Shown: positions 52,601 to 57,723, counted from the first letter of the stretch. The stretch: DNA of 64,000 nt from Actinosynnema sp. ALI-1.44 (GCF_001984155.1 NZ_MTQO01000042.1:186001-250000); one strand, 5' to 3'. Notes: a model not told the origin generated them from the letters alone. A program made the numbers and translations.

Positions 52601-53120
52601 GGCCCTCGAGTTCCGCGGGCAGCTGAGCGGTGTCCGAGGCGTAACCGGAGTCGGTGGCGCCGATGAACACGCTCGCGGGCGTGCCCTTGAGCGACAACGG
52701 GTCCAGTTCGGCCCGTTCGAACAGCTCCCACGCGGTTTCCAGCACCAGCCGCTGCTGCGGGTCCATCGCCAGCGCCTCACGCGGGCTGATGCCGAACAGC
52801 GCGGGGTCGAACTGGGTGGCGTCGCGCACGAACCCGCCTTCGCGGGTGTAGGTCGTCCCGGTGCGCTCGGGGTCGGGGTCGTAGAGCGACTCCACGTCCC
52901 ACCCTCGGTCATCGGGGAAGTCCGTCACGGCGTCTGTGCCGTCGGCCACCAGCCGCCACAGCTCCTCCGGCGAGCTGACCCCACCGGGGAAACGGCAGCT
53001 CATCGAGACGATCGCGATCGGCTCCTGCTGGCTCGACTCCAGCTCACGCAGGCGCTGTCGCGTCTCGGCCAAGTCCGCGGTGACCCATTTGAGGTAGTCC
53101 CGGAGCTTGTCTTCATTCAT
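31698..53120 (-). CDS. PKS-C, tetramodular type I polyketide synthase (7140 aa)
   Basis: This very large subunit carries four complete modules: C1 KS-AT-DH-ER-KR-ACP (about residues 33-2078), C2 (2079-3729), C3 (3730-5380) and C4 (5381-7060), the last three KS-AT-DH-KR-ACP. All four ATs have GHS(L/V)G and HAFH, the malonyl-CoA pattern. KS active sites (DTACSSS, HGTGT, N-GH) are intact in every module. By colinearity it makes one fully reduced two-carbon unit followed by three conjugated double bonds. The N-terminus (EDKLRDYLKWVTADL) is the common docking coiled coil. The C-terminus is different from the other subunits: SIDGMDTDALIQLALE, preceded by a helical region (ETTVRELLANIPMKRLREAGL). 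The stop TGA at 31698-31700 lies 8 nt before the PKS-D ATG. Confidence 0.97.
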   Translation of the reverse strand: MNEDKLRDYLKWVTADLAETRQRLRELESSQQEPIAIVSMSCRFPGGVSSPEELWRLVADGTDAVTDFPDDRGWDVESLYDPDPERTGTTYTREGGFVRDATQFDPALFGISPREALAMDPQQRLVLETAWELFERAELDPLSLKGTPASVFIGATDSGYASDTAQLPAELEGLLMTGGLSAVLSGRVSYTFGLEGPAVSIDTACSSSLVALHLAARSLRAGESSMAIAGGVSIMASPAVFVEFSRQGGLAADGRCRSFAATADGTGWAEGVGLVLLERLSDARRKGHQVLAVLRGSAINQDGASNGLTAPNGPAQQRVIRQALADARLTADQVDAVEAHGTGTVLGDPIEAQALLATYGQNRAGGRPLHLGSIKSNFGHAQAAAGVASVIKTVMSIRHGILPKTLHVEDATPHVDWSEGQVSLLTEPVPWPETGRPRRGAVSSFGVSGTNAHAIIEQDVPEETPEAEQATRALPLVPVVVSGRGPGAVRDQAAKLVRHIGPGTPLADFAYSLATTRAALDHRAVVVAADLAELKAGLTALAEDTGTVPRDTVPAEPRLALLFTGQGSQRAGMGRALHAVFPVFAAAFDEACGLLGLDPAVIFDDAADLDPTGIAQPALFALEVALFRLVENWGVRPDFVAGHSLGEISAAHVAGVLSLEDACALVTARGRLMQALPAGGAMVAVRASEQDVLAIIGDNTDLVAIASINGPESVVVSGAEDAVLAVEAELSGRGVRTRRLRVSHAFHSPLMDPMLAEFRAVVEKLTFHAPTLPVVSNVTGAVASAQQLRDPEYWVNHVRQPVRFADSVRALEDEGVTTFLELGPDGALSGMGQECLATPERAAFVPVLRKDKSEDRALIEAIGRVHLRGTAVDWREFFAGTGVRRMPLPTYAFQRQRFWLESSLAPADATGLGLGSAGHPLIGATIAMPEGFLFTARLSVQSTAWLADHVVLDRTVVPGTALVELAIRAGDQAGCGVVEELLLETPLVLPEDGAVQLRVTLAEPDDAGLRTVNVYSRAEDAPAEADWVRHATGLLSAARRPDGADLSAWPPAGADVLDLEGLYDGFSNNGVEYGPTFRGLRRAWRRGDEVFAEVSLPPEAAEQAAEFGLHPAVLDAALHSVGLGGFVEDIGQPWLPFAWNGVSLHATGASSLRIRAVSVGHDAMALDIADATGEPVATITSLAMRPVSTEQLAGGGGSFHESLFRVDWTQLRLPDPIGTCDAVGDLAAAFRRAGADVRELASVNDAESGLVAVWCPGIDRTGSSVPELAHAAAVDTLELVRDWLAAEQYDDARLLVMTRGAVAALPGEIVDLPIATAWGLLRSAQSENPGRLVLADVDGSDAAYRALLGALATDEPQLAVRGQAVYAPRLGRVAPKDALQPPTGDQAWHLDIAAKGTLENLRLTGFPEADAPLVDGEVRVSVRAAGLNFRDVLNALGMYPGASAAPGLEGAGVVLEVGPGVTGLKVGDRVMGLLPSGFGPLVVTDQRVLVTIPDGWSFAQAAATSIAFLTAYFGMFDLGGLSAGESVLIHSAAGGVGMAAVQLAQHRGAEVFATASPAKQDTVRACGVTHIASSRDLEFEQQFRSATGGRGVDVVLDSLAREFVDATLRLMPRGGRFIEMGKTDVRDPAEVADAHPGVWYRNFDIIEAGPDRLGEILTELRELFATGVLRPLPVTAWDIREAPDAFRQLSQARQIGKVALTMPRALDPDGTVLVTGASGVLAGHVARHLVTTHGVRRLLLTSRRGAAPELTAELTALGATVDVVACDVADRDAVSAMLAGIPSAHPLTGVVHAAGVLDDGVLGSMTPQRVEAVLRPKVDAAWHLHELTRDLDLAMFVLFSSIAATFGAGGQSNYAAANTFLDALAVHRSRAGLPVTTVAWGMWAEASGMTGDLADADKARISRAGVRDIGTAEGLALLDTASGLPDSFLVAMHVGDDDGPATGDVPPLLRGLVRTTGRRVVDTAAESATGIRQRLVGLSAAEQDQVLLELIRTNIAMVLGYSGTDGIDDGRAFKDLGFDSLTAVEMRNRMITATGLRLPPTLVFDYPTPVALTELLRAELLDEHQETTAPVAVTVSGADEPIAIIGMACRYPGGIDNPDDLWRLVTTGGDAISGFPQDRGWDLGSLYDADPDRPGTTYTREGGFLPEVADFDPEFFGISPREAIATDPQQRLLLEVAWEAFERAGIDVSAARGSRTGVFAGVSYHDYGTQMNGMLDEVGGYLVTGNSNSVASGRVSYTFGFEGPAVTVDTACSSSLVALHWAVQSLRSGECTMALAGGVAVMATPDTFIDFSRQRGLSADGRCKPFAAAADGTGWSEGVGMLLVERLSDAQRLGHRVLAVVRGSAINQDGASNGLTAPNGPSQQRVIRQALVNAGVSASEVDVVEAHGTGTTLGDPIEAQALLATYGRDRTEPLWLGSIKSNIGHTQAAAGVAGVIKMVQAMRHGVLPQTLHVDEPTPHVDWAEGSVELLTGARVWESGRPRRAGVSSFGFSGTNAHVILEQAPEVSSAAVAEPVVAGVVPWVLSGKSPEAVLSQALRLRSFVEDRPELSAVDVAYSLATSRAAMDQRAAVVGPTRDELLFGLASMDVVGGSGRVGVVFTGQGAQWAGMAAGLYGRFVVFTEAVNEICALMGLESSVVTDPDAVVDPTGVAQRVLFMIEVALWRQLQAWGLRADVIAGHSVGEIAAAHVAGVLSLEDACVLVSARARLLQALPEGGAMVAVAASEDTVTPLLVEGVSIAAINGPASVVLSGVEAAVDQVAGLLVERGVKTRRLRVSHAFHSALMEPMLADFADAISGIDFGIPCLAGVSTVTGAVVTDEWSDPGYWVRQVREPVRFADAVKTLDTGVVLEVGPDAVLSAMGPDNVSDDVVFIPTLRRGRDTETDLVHALARLHSHGASVDWEAFFAPYRPARVELPTYAFQRQRYWPSVSRSRGDVATAGLGAVEHPLLGAVTVSADSDRVTLSGRISLREQPWLGDHVVAGMVLLPGTAFVEMAVRAGDEVGCDLIEELTLQAPLVLPDAGAMHLQVAIGEPDQAGRRGIDIYSRPADTVQPEWTHHATGTLTTGTAGVGDGLTDWPPTGAEQVSVDGFYDGVAEHGLAYGPLFQGLRAAWRRGDDLFAEVAIEDSLSSEARAFGIHPALFDAALHPLLLKEDEANEEGPLLPFSWSGVVLKASGASSLRVHARADGALLLADSTGVELATVDSLLSRTLAPGQLRHRAPQSLYTLTWTPVSAAAGRDGAATLLRASDAGSVRDRTVWMLGELQEWLRSGEGVLVVATTGSVAAVDGDQVDDLAGSGVWGLVRSAQSEHPGRFVLLDTDTPEALDTLDLAGIVAIDEPQLVLRGGVPYAARLTPASPAADGGWGEGSVLVTGASGALGGVVVRHLVEQGVPGLLLVSRRGGDAPGMAELVQWASDRGVQVTVAAADLADREQVEMVLGVAPAGLPVTSVVHAAGVLNDGIVESLTPQQVDEVLAPKVDAAWNLHEATLGLELSRFVLFSSAAGVFGNAGQGNYAAANTFLDALAAHRVARGLPGTSLAWGLWQRGMGDTLSEGDLRRLARTGRALTDEEGMALFDATSADGLWVPAHVDLAAGAAEVPALLRGLVRRPVRRTSRARQADTELATRLSRVGSAEAHALLLELVCAETATVLGFARAGQVDPARSFGEIGFDSLTAVDLRNRLSAATGVRLPATLIFDYPNPDVLTSFLERELVGAEERTEAPVRVKASADEPIAIIGMACQYPGGVTSPQELWQLLAEGRDAISLFPDNRGWDLEALYDADPDHLGTSYTREGGFLHSADEFDSEFFGISPREATAMDPQQRLLLESTWEAFERAGIDPKSVRGSRTGVFAGVMYHDFSQVVTQAKDSSEGFVGSGSAGSILSGRVAYTFGLEGPAVTVDTACSSSLVALHLAAQALRNGECTMALAGGVTVMATPNTFVEFSRQRGLAADGRCKSFAGAADGTGWGEGVGMLLVERLSDARRLGHPILAVVRGSAVNQDGASSTLTAPNGPSQQRVIRQALANAGVVASDVDVVEAHGTGTTLGDPIEAQALLATYGQDRDGDPLWLGSIKSNIGHTQAAAGVAGVIKMVQAMRHGVLPRTLHVDEPTPHVDWAEGNVELLTESRVWEPSGRPRRAAVSSFGISGTNAHVILEQAPGSRAVAERKPVAAGVVPWVLSGRTPEAVAAQALRLKSFVGDRPELSAVDVSYSLLTSRASLEQRAAVVGSARDELLAGLDSVDAVRGSGQVGVVFTGQGAQWAGMAAGLYGRFPVFTETVDEICVLMGLDPSVVTDPEAVVDPTGVAQRVLFVVEVALWRQLQAWGLKAEVVAGHSVGEIAAAHVAGVLSLEDACVLVSARARLMQALPEGGAMVSVAASEETVTPLLVDGVSIAAVNGPSSVVLSGPEASVTAVADALAAGGVKTRRLRVSHAFHSALMEPMLADFAVAISDIEFGTPSLSGVSTVTGAVVTDEWGNPEYWVRQVREPVRFADAIATLAADVGTVLEIGPDAVLSAMGPDNVSGDVAFIPSLRRGRDTETELVQALARLHTHGVTVDWEAFFAPYKPSRVELPTYAFQRQRFWPIAGRSRGDVATAGLGAVEHPLLGAVMASADSDRVVLSGRISLREQAWLADHLVAGVVLLPGTAFVEMAVRAGDEVGCDLVEELTLQTPLVVPDAGAVHVQVVVGEPDETGRRGVDMYSRPEDSVQQEWTHHATGTLASGAGVGEGLVEWPPAGAESVSLDGFYEGLAVGGLAYGPVFQGVRAVWRRGGDVFAEIALEDSSDVEGFGVHPALLDAALHSLVVRSSDGVEGPSLPFVWSGVAVHAIGSTHARVRLSADGSIALADSTGAPIVTVDSLVTRALDAASLQARVDSLFAVSWSPVSVVAGDVGGTLLRAIGDSDVRVRTVWALGELQEWLRSGEGVLVVATSGSVAALDGDQIVDLAGSAVWGLVRSAQSEHPGRFVLVDTDTPADLDSLDLAEVVATGEPQLVLRGGVLYSARLNSVSASAGGGWGEGSVLVTGASGALGSVVVRHLVEQGVPGLVLVSRRGGDAPGMAELVQWASDRGVQVVVAAADVADRAQVEMVLGLAPVGLPVTSVVHAAGVLDDGMLESLTAEQVGKVFGPKVDAAWNLHEATLGLGLSRFVLFSSAAGVFGNAGQANYAAANSYLDALAAYRIGRGLPAASLAWGLWQRGMGDTLDESDRRRLARTGRALSDEEGMALFELTSAGGVWVPTHLDLAGFAAGDVEVPALLRGLVRRPVRRTSARQVDTELAARLSGLDDVAAHALLLDIVCAETATVLGFARASQVDPARSFGEIGFDSLTAVELRNRLSAVTGVSLPATLVFDYPNPEALAGLLVEKLVVGRGGLGLVVGAESATVGEPIAIVGMACRYPGGVGSPEELWSVLCGGGDVVSLFPTDRGWDVEGLYHPDPDHPGTSYAREGGFLHNAAEFDAGFFGLSPREAVATDPQQRLLLETSWEAFESAGIDPGSVRGSKTGVFAGVMHYDYASVVGNAIDGEGFVGTGATGSVLSGRVSYTFGFEGPAVTVDTACSSSLVSLHLAAQALRTGECTMALAGGVTVMATPGVFIGFSRQRGLAADGRCKPFAAAADGTGWSEGVGMLLLERLSDAKRNGHPVLAVVAGSAVNQDGASSSLTAPNGPSQQRVIRQALANAGVAASEVDVVEAHGTGTTLGDPIEAQALLATYGQERGGDPLWLGSVKSNLGHTQAAAGVAGVIKMVQAMRHGVLPQTLHVDEPTPHVDWSEGNVELLTESRVWDTNGRPRRAGVSSFGISGTNAHVILEQAPDTPVVPVPVPVAAGVVPWILSGKTPEAVRAQALRLRSFVEDRPELSSVDVAYSLATCRSAMDLRAAVVGPTREELVAGLASVDVVGGSGRVGVVFTGQGAQWAGMAAGLYGQFPVFTRTVDEICALMGLEPSVVTDPDAVVDPTGTAQRVLFMIEVALWRQLQAWGVKAEVVAGHSVGEISAAHVAGVLSLEDACVLVSARAKLMQALPEGGAMVSVAASEDIVTPLLIEGVSIAAVNGPASVVLSGPEIAVDQVAAVLAEEGVKTRKLRVSHAFHSALMEPMLADFADAISGVEFGIPSLAGVSTVTGAVVTSEWSDPGYWVRQVREPVRFADAVSALTADVVLEIGPDAVLSAMGPDSVSDDVVFIPTLRRNRDTEIDLVQALARLHTHGVTVDWEAFFAPYKPNRVDLPTYAFQRQHYWPAPGSSSGDASGLGLGAVEHPLLGAAVSIPETGGVLLTGRVSVDLAPWLADHRVAGHVLVPGTALVEMAVRAGGEVGCPALEELTLQAPLVLPESGAVQVQVWVDGPDEQERRPVRIYSRSQQADDPTVAWTLNASGTLTAATSVTRQALLVWPPSGAKPVDLGDFYERTADAGLEYGPVFQGLRAAWEHGEDLYAEVALPENTDVSGYDMHPALLDAALHSIALGSFAAETGKPNLPFAWNGVSLHGTGTRALRVKVSAVGSGAGLEITDDTGLPVASVDSLVVRPLAAAHLEASDPVFEPVWQRVSGEDSAPASAWALVGDHDEAMVAGLAEAGISLDGVASEIVVLPLLSERDSDVPAAVRAAVGEVLRFTQDWLADETNADSRLVVVTRGAVATRADEGIRDLAGAAALGLLRSAQSENPGRILLVDGDDVSWQTLPGVVTLEENQIALRGGESYALRLGKAAAPTEEPRTWDPAGTVLLTGASGVLGGVFARHLVADRGVRRLLLVSRRGIAAPEMEPLVKELESLGAEVTVAACDVADRNALASVLAAVDPAHPVTAVVHTAGVLDDGVLGSLTPERLDTVLRPKVDAAWNLHELTSGLTHFVLFSSAAGLMGGAGQANYAAANTFLDALAHQRRAAGLPATSLAWGLWAESGTLTAHLDNKDVRRMSRSGVEALTNAQGTRLFDIATDADTAVAVPVALDLRQLRQLADDGVLPPLLRGLVRTVARRPQLTESLLHKLRVTPEAERVDVTLAAVCTQVAVTLGFNGPEAIDRAKSFTELGFDSLTAVELRNRLNESTGLRLPATLVFDYPTPSALATWIAGELVPSDGVDEAETTVRELLANIPMKRLREAGLFDVLLGMAGGTGNESVVDFDVTDSIDGMDTDALIQLALEDAGARDANWEV
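31701..31920 (-). other. C-terminal docking region of PKS-C, distinct class
   Basis: The tail after the C4 ACP ends with SIDGMDTDALIQLALE and a short extension, not the (S/T)-DDE-FDFI--ELG helix of PKS-A, B, D and E. It resembles docking tails that pair with N-termini of the EKVVDALRASLKE type, and that type is what PKS-D carries. The match of the two ends is seen directly; the interaction is inferred. Confidence 0.7.
31703..31708 (-). promoter_or_regulatory. Probable ribosome binding site of PKS-D (GGGAAG), inside the end of PKS-C
   Basis: GGGAAG lies 13 nt before the ATG at 31689 and only 1 nt before the alternative GTG at 31701. The spacing is long for the ATG but impossible for the GTG. 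A GAGAG stretch also lies 3 nt before the ATG. The signal falls within the last codons of PKS-C, so the two genes are probably translationally coupled. Confidence 0.45.
31920..36978 (-). other. Module C4: KS-AT(malonyl)-DH-KR-ACP
   Basis: KS starts [23 protein letters not shown] and HAFH. DH: HRVAGHVLVP and LLDAALH. KR: TGASGVLGG, LDD, FSSAAG, NYAAAN, of a different KR subgroup from C2 and C3. ACP: LGFDSL near residue 7017. Predicted outcome: the third conjugated double bond, completing a triene before transfer to PKS-D. Confidence 0.9.
34429..34592. repeat. 164 bp perfect repeat, copy 2 (C4 post-AT linker)
   Basis: Identical to 17969-18132, offset 16,460 bp. It encodes the same AT end and linker in module C4. 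Confidence 0.9.
36757..37097. repeat. 341 bp perfect repeat, copy 2 (C3/C4 junction)
   Basis: Identical to 20285-20625, offset 16,472 bp, same orientation. It covers the end of the C3 ACP, the linker and the first part of the C4 KS in PKS-C. Confidence 0.95.
36979..41932 (-). other. Module C3: KS-AT(malonyl)-DH-KR-ACP
   Basis: AT: GHSVG and HAFH. DH: HLVAGVVLLP and LLDAALH. KR: TGASGALGS, LDD, FSSAAG, NYAAAN. ACP: IGFDSL. The KR belongs to the same sequence subgroup as those of C2 and D2 (shared RHLVEQGVPGL and HEATLGL). The ACP-to-KS junction at its 3' end is part of a 341 bp block identical to the D2/D3 junction. Predicted outcome: the second conjugated double bond. Confidence 0.9.
41933..46886 (-). 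other. Module C2: KS-AT(malonyl)-DH-KR-ACP
   Basis: AT has GHSVG and HAFH. The DH motif HVVAGMVLLP and the Asp motif LFDAALH are intact. KR has TGASGALGG, the catalytic Ser in FSSAAG and Tyr in NYAAAN; its B-type motif reads LND in place of LDD. ACP site: IGFDSL. No ER sequence is present between DH and KR. Predicted outcome: an alpha,beta double bond, the first of three in a row. Confidence 0.9.
46887..53023 (-). other. Module C1: KS-AT(malonyl)-DH-ER-KR-ACP
   Basis: A fully reducing module. AT: FTGQGSQ, GHSLG near residue 643, HAFH near 745. DH: HPLIG near 916, the catalytic His in LADHVVLDRTVVP (949) and the Asp motif LDAALH near 1117; the Gly of the HxxxGxxxxP motif is Asp here. ER: LNFRDVLNALGMYPG and the NADPH loop AAGGVGMAAV near 1535. 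KR: TGASGVLAG near 1717, LDD, FSSIA, and Tyr in NYAAAN near 1851. ACP: LGFDSL near 2018. Predicted product unit: saturated CH2-CH2. Confidence 0.92.
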
Positions 53121-53128
53121 GGTGCGTG

Positions 53129-53133
53129 CCTTG
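53129..53133 (-). promoter_or_regulatory. Weak ribosome binding site of PKS-C (CAAGG)
   Basis: A short AAGG core lies 8 nt upstream of the ATG at 53120. It is weaker than the sites before PKS-B and PKS-E. The start is supported mainly by the docking sequence MNEDKLRDYLKWVTADL that follows. Confidence 0.5.
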
Positions 53134-53178
53134 CCTGTGCGTGGGAGTCATGGCGGAATCGGTGAACGGACGGCACGG

Positions 53179-56100
53179 TCACGACCTGCCGAGTTCGCGG
53201 TGGATGAAGTCGAAGAGCTCGTCGTCGCTGGCGGATTCGAGCTGCTCGGCGGCACTCTGCTGCTGTGTCCCGCCGAGCTTCGTCAGCAGGGTCTGCAACC
53301 TCGCGGTGACAGTCCTTGCCGTGGCCTCGCCGACCGCGCTGACGCTTGTCTCGAGCTGTTCCACCAGGTTGAGCAGGTGTTCCTCACCGCCTGACGTCTC
53401 GGTGCCCAGCCCGGCCAACAGGACCTTCGCGAGTTCCTTGGGCGTGGGGTGGTCGTAGACGGCGGTGGCGGACAAGCGGATACCTGTCGCCGCAGTGAGC
53501 TGGTTGCGGAGTTTGACCGCGCCCAGCGAGTCGAAGCCCATGTCGCGGAACGGCTGGCCGCCCGTGATGGCGTCGAGTCCACTGTGGCCCAGCACGGCCG
53601 CGGTCTGGGCGCGGACCAGGTCGAGTACGTGGGTCTCGCGTTCGTACTCGCTCAGCCCGGCCAGTTTCGTCTGCAGTGCCGAGGAATCCGGTTCGACCTC
53701 GTCCGGCGTCGCGCCGCGTTCCACGAGCTCGTCCAGCAGCGGCCGGGGCCGGGCAGCGGCGAAGACCGGGGCGAACGTGGCCCAGTCGATGTCGGCGACC
53801 GCGAGTTCCGTCTCCCGGTCCGCGAGCGCCCTGCCGAGCAGGGCGAACGCGGTTTCGGGCGCCATCATCCGGAATCCGCGGCGGCGCAGGTCCTGTTCGG
53901 CGGCCTCGTCCGGCACCATGTCGCTGCCGCGCCAGGGGCCGAGCGAGACCGAGATCGCGGTGTCACCCCGTTCGACGCGTTGACGGACAAGGGCGTCCAG
54001 CCCGGCGTTGCCCGCTGCTCGAACGGCCTGACCGGCGCCGTCCCACACGCCTCCACTGGAGGAGAACACGATGAACGCGTCCAACGGGGTTCCCGTGCAC
54101 AGCGCGTCGAGGTTGCGCAGGGAAGCCGTACTGCCGTCGATGGCCGAGGTGAACGCGTCCGCGTCGATCCGTTCCACCGCGGTCGGCTCGGGGTAGCCGC
54201 TGAGGTACACGGCCGTGCCGACCGGCTCGGGCAGGTCGGCGACCAGCGCGGCGAGGGCGTCCCGGTCGGCGGAGCCGCAAGTGGACCGGATCAGCAACGC
54301 CCCCGAGGATGTCCGGTGTTCCCCTGTTTCGGCGCAGTCGGTGATCACGACCCGGGTGGCTCCGGCGGCGGCGAGCCAGTCCGCGAGGTGCGTGCCGAGC
54401 GCCTGGTCTCCGCCGACGATCAGCGCTGTTCCCGTGGTCTTCCAGTCCCGCGCGGCCGTTGTCGCAGCAGGCGCGCGGACGAGCCTGCATGCGAGCACAC
54501 GGCCGTCGCGAACGGCCAACTGGTCCTCGCCGCCGCCGTGGGCCAACAGTTCGGGCAGCACGGAGAACGCCGACTCGTCGGGCAGGTCCACCAGGCCACC
54601 CCACCGGTGCGGGTGTTCCCAGCCGAGGACACGGCCGAGTCCCCACAGCTGTGCGTGATCGACGTCCATGGCGCTACCGGAGGTCACTATCCACAGTGGC
54701 GCGTCGATGCCCGCGTCGCCCAACGCCTGGGCCAGTTCCACCGTGGCGGCCGCCCCGCGCGTACCGAAAGCGAGCAGGGAGACGACACCGGCGACGTCAC
54801 CAGCTGCTTCGAGTGCTGCCCGGTCACCGGCCTGGACCGTGATCACCTTGGCGCCTGCGGCTTCGAGGATGAGGCCGATGTCGCCGTCTCCGCCGACCAG
54901 GAGCCAGGTTCCGGTGAGCGGACGGGATGCCCGCGGCGGCAACGTGCGCCATGCCAGCCGGTATCGCAGTGCGTCGAGCGGAGAGGCGACGAGCTTCGGC
55001 GTGGGCTCAGGCCAGAACCGCTTCCGCGTGAACTGGTAGGTCGGCAACGGGATCGAGCGCGCCGCGTCGCCGAACACCCGGCGGAAGTCCGGTTTTCCGC
55101 CGCGCACGTGCAGTTCGGCGAGTGACGTGAGGAACCGCTCGAAGCCGCCGTCGTCGCGCTGCAGGCTGCCGACCACCACGGCAGGCCGCTCACCGAGGTC
55201 GATCGAATCCTGGATCGAGGCGGCGAGCACCGGGTGCGGGCTCACGTCGACGAACCGGTCGAACCCCTCGGCCAGCAGCGCACTCGTGCTCTGCGCGAAC
55301 TGCACAGGTTCCCGCAGGTTGCGGTACCAGTACTCCGGGCCGAGGTCCTCCCCGCCCAGCCAGCCCACAGTCACAGTGGAGAAGAACGGTATCTCTGTCG
55401 CCTGCGGCCGGATCCCGGTGAGGGACGGGACGAAGACGTCACGGATCTGCTCGACGTGCCAGGAATGCGCGGCGAAGTTGACCGGAATCCGCTTCACCCG
55501 GATGTCCTCCGCGCGCAGTTCGTCGGCGAACTCGGCCAGCGCGGCGGGATCGCCCGCGACCACAACGGCACCCGGGCCGTTGATCGTGGCGATCGAGATC
55601 ACGTGCTCACGGCCGCGCAGTCGTTTGACCACAGTGGACTCCGACAGGGCGATCGAGTACACCGCTCCCGCGCCGTCGATCGCTGTCAACGCGCGGGCAC
55701 GCAAGGCGCTGACCTTGGCCGCGTCTGCCAAGCTGAGCGCACCGGCCACGCACGCGGCCGCGACCTCGCCCTGCGAGTGGCCGACGACCGCGGCCGGGTG
55801 AATGCCGTGCGCCTGCCACAGCGCGGCCAGCGACACCATCACCGCGAACAGCACGGGCTGCACCACGTCGACATGGTCCAGATCTGGCGCGCCCGCGGTG
55901 CCGCGGAGCACCTCGGTCACCGACCAGTCGACGTACGGCGCCAGCGCGCGTTCGCAGTCGGCCATGCGTTCGGCGAACGGCGGCGCGGAATCCAGCAGAT
56001 CCACCGCCATGCCCGCCCACTGCGAGCCCTGGCCGGGGAAGACGAACACGACGTCGCCCGAGGTGTCCGCCACCCCGCGCACAAGCCCTGGTGCGGGGGC

Positions 56101-57723
56101 GTCGGCGGCCAGCGCTGACAAACCGGTCAGGAGGGCGTCCCGGTCCGTGCCGATGATCGCGGCGCGGTGTTCCAGCGCGGACCGGCCAGTCGCCAGGGTG
56201 AAGCCGATGTCGGCGACGTCGGCCGTCTCGGCGCTCAGCCACGCGTGCAGGGACGATGCCTGCGCACACAGGGCGTCCCGGGACTTGGCCGAAACCAGCC
56301 ACGGCACCGCTCCATCCACAGTGGATCCATGTTCGGTCGTGGTTGACACCGGAGCCTGCTCGAGAATGGTGTGCGCGTTGGTCCCGCTGACCCCGAACGA
56401 CGACACCGCCGCCCGCCGTGGCCGATCGTTCACCGGCCAACCGCGCTGCTCGGTCAGCAGCCGCACCTGTCCCGATCCCCATGCGACGTGCGGGGTGGGC
56501 TCGTCGACGTGCAGAGTCTGGGGAAGCACTCCGACACGCAGCGCCTGCACCATCTTGATGATCCCGGCGAGCCCGGCCGCCGCCTGCGTGTGCCCGATGT
56601 TGGACTTGACCGACCCCAGCCACAACGGTTCCCCGCCCGCGCGCTCCTGGCCGTAGGTCGCGAGCAGTGCCTGCGCCTCGATCGGGTCGCCGAGCGTGGT
56701 GCCCGTGCCGTGGGCCTCCACGGCGTCGATCTGGTCCGCGGACAGCCGCGCGTTCTCGAGTGCCGCACGGATCACCCGCTGCTGCGAGGGCCCGTTCGGC
56801 GCGGTGATCCCGTTGCTCGCGCCGTCGGAGTTGATCGCGGAGCCACGCACCACGGCCAGCACCGGGTGTCCGAGCCGTTCGGCGTCGGACAGTCGCTCCA
56901 CCAGGAGCATGCCCGCGCCTTCCGACCAGCCGGTCCCGTCCGCCGCCGCGGCGAACGCCTTGCACCGGCCGTCCGGCGCCAACCCGCGCTGACGGCTGAA
57001 CTCCAGGAACGCGTTCGGCGTGGCCATCACCGTGGCCGCCCCGACGAGAGCGAGCGCGCATTCGTTACGTCGCAGCGCCTCCACCGCCCAGTGCAGTGCG
57101 ACCAGCGACGATGAGCACGCGGTGTCGAGGCTGACCGACGGCCCTTCCAACCCGAACACATAGGACAGTCGGCCGGACACCATGCTCGCCGCGTTGCCGG
57201 TTCCGACGTAGCCCGCCAGGTCTTCCTTCGAGCCCGCGGCCAGTTCCACGTAGTCCTGGCCGTTCGTGCCGACGAAGACACCGGTCCGGCTGCCCACGAG
57301 CGAGTCGGCCGCGATGCCCGCGCGTTCGAACACCTCCCACGCTGTTTCCAGCAACAGTCGCTGCTGCGGGTCCAGCGCGAGGGCTTCACGTGGCGGGATG
57401 CCGAAGAAACCGGGGTCGAACTCGGTGGCGTCGACGAACCCGCCGGACGCGGTGTAGCTGGTGCCGGGGTTGTCCGGGTCCGGGTGGTAGAGCGCGTCCA
57501 GGTCCCAGCCGCGGTCGGCCGGGAAGGAGCCGATGGCGTCCGTGCCGGACTCGACCAGCCGCCACAGGTCCTCCGGCGACCGCACCCCACCGGGGAACCG
57601 GCAGCTCATGGCCACGATCGCCACCGGTTCCGGGTTCTCGAACGCGCGCAGGCGCCGCTGTGCCTGCCGCAGTTCGCCGGTGGCCCATTTCAGGCTTTCG
57701 AGCAGCTTTTCGTCAGTTGCCAC
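53179..57723 (-). CDS. PKS-B, single-module type I polyketide synthase: KS-AT-KR(inactive)-ACP
   Basis: This protein of 1,514 residues adds one extender unit. I chose the GTG start at 57723 because it begins a typical docking coiled coil ([18 protein letters not shown]), has a good ribosome binding site, and avoids overlap with PKS-A. KS is at about residues 28-455 with DTACSSS, HGTGT and NIGH intact. AT is at about 545-830 with GHSQG and RDN-type flanks of the methylmalonyl clade, but the specificity motif is FAAH (750-753). KR is at about 900-1330, with the catalytic Tyr replaced by Arg1235 and the NADPH loop altered to VGGDQALG. The ACP Ser is in MGFDSL near residue 1397. The protein ends in the docking helix [15 protein letters not shown]. 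The gene sits 56 bp after PKS-A and 58 bp before PKS-C. Expected outcome: a retained beta-ketone with an alpha-substituent of uncertain identity. Confidence 0.96.
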   Translation of the reverse strand: MATDEKLLESLKWATGELRQAQRRLRAFENPEPVAIVAMSCRFPGGVRSPEDLWRLVESGTDAIGSFPADRGWDLDALYHPDPDNPGTSYTASGGFVDATEFDPGFFGIPPREALALDPQQRLLLETAWEVFERAGIAADSLVGSRTGVFVGTNGQDYVELAAGSKEDLAGYVGTGNAASMVSGRLSYVFGLEGPSVSLDTACSSSLVALHWAVEALRRNECALALVGAATVMATPNAFLEFSRQRGLAPDGRCKAFAAAADGTGWSEGAGMLLVERLSDAERLGHPVLAVVRGSAINSDGASNGITAPNGPSQQRVIRAALENARLSADQIDAVEAHGTGTTLGDPIEAQALLATYGQERAGGEPLWLGSVKSNIGHTQAAAGLAGIIKMVQALRVGVLPQTLHVDEPTPHVAWGSGQVRLLTEQRGWPVNDRPRRAAVSSFGVSGTNAHTILEQAPVSTTTEHGSTVDGAVPWLVSAKSRDALCAQASSLHAWLSAETADVADIGFTLATGRSALEHRAAIIGTDRDALLTGLSALAADAPAPGLVRGVADTSGDVVFVFPGQGSQWAGMAVDLLDSAPPFAERMADCERALAPYVDWSVTEVLRGTAGAPDLDHVDVVQPVLFAVMVSLAALWQAHGIHPAAVVGHSQGEVAAACVAGALSLADAAKVSALRARALTAIDGAGAVYSIALSESTVVKRLRGREHVISIATINGPGAVVVAGDPAALAEFADELRAEDIRVKRIPVNFAAHSWHVEQIRDVFVPSLTGIRPQATEIPFFSTVTVGWLGGEDLGPEYWYRNLREPVQFAQSTSALLAEGFDRFVDVSPHPVLAASIQDSIDLGERPAVVVGSLQRDDGGFERFLTSLAELHVRGGKPDFRRVFGDAARSIPLPTYQFTRKRFWPEPTPKLVASPLDALRYRLAWRTLPPRASRPLTGTWLLVGGDGDIGLILEAAGAKVITVQAGDRAALEAAGDVAGVVSLLAFGTRGAAATVELAQALGDAGIDAPLWIVTSGSAMDVDHAQLWGLGRVLGWEHPHRWGGLVDLPDESAFSVLPELLAHGGGEDQLAVRDGRVLACRLVRAPAATTAARDWKTTGTALIVGGDQALGTHLADWLAAAGATRVVITDCAETGEHRTSSGALLIRSTCGSADRDALAALVADLPEPVGTAVYLSGYPEPTAVERIDADAFTSAIDGSTASLRNLDALCTGTPLDAFIVFSSSGGVWDGAGQAVRAAGNAGLDALVRQRVERGDTAISVSLGPWRGSDMVPDEAAEQDLRRRGFRMMAPETAFALLGRALADRETELAVADIDWATFAPVFAAARPRPLLDELVERGATPDEVEPDSSALQTKLAGLSEYERETHVLDLVRAQTAAVLGHSGLDAITGGQPFRDMGFDSLGAVKLRNQLTAATGIRLSATAVYDHPTPKELAKVLLAGLGTETSGGEEHLLNLVEQLETSVSAVGEATARTVTARLQTLLTKLGGTQQQSAAEQLESASDDELFDFIHRELGRS

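Noticed and set aside
53121-53178. Possible promoter or terminator between PKS-B and PKS-C, and in the other gaps
   Set aside because: The gaps are 8-58 bp and show no convincing hairpin or -35/-10 pair. One polycistronic transcript is the simpler reading.
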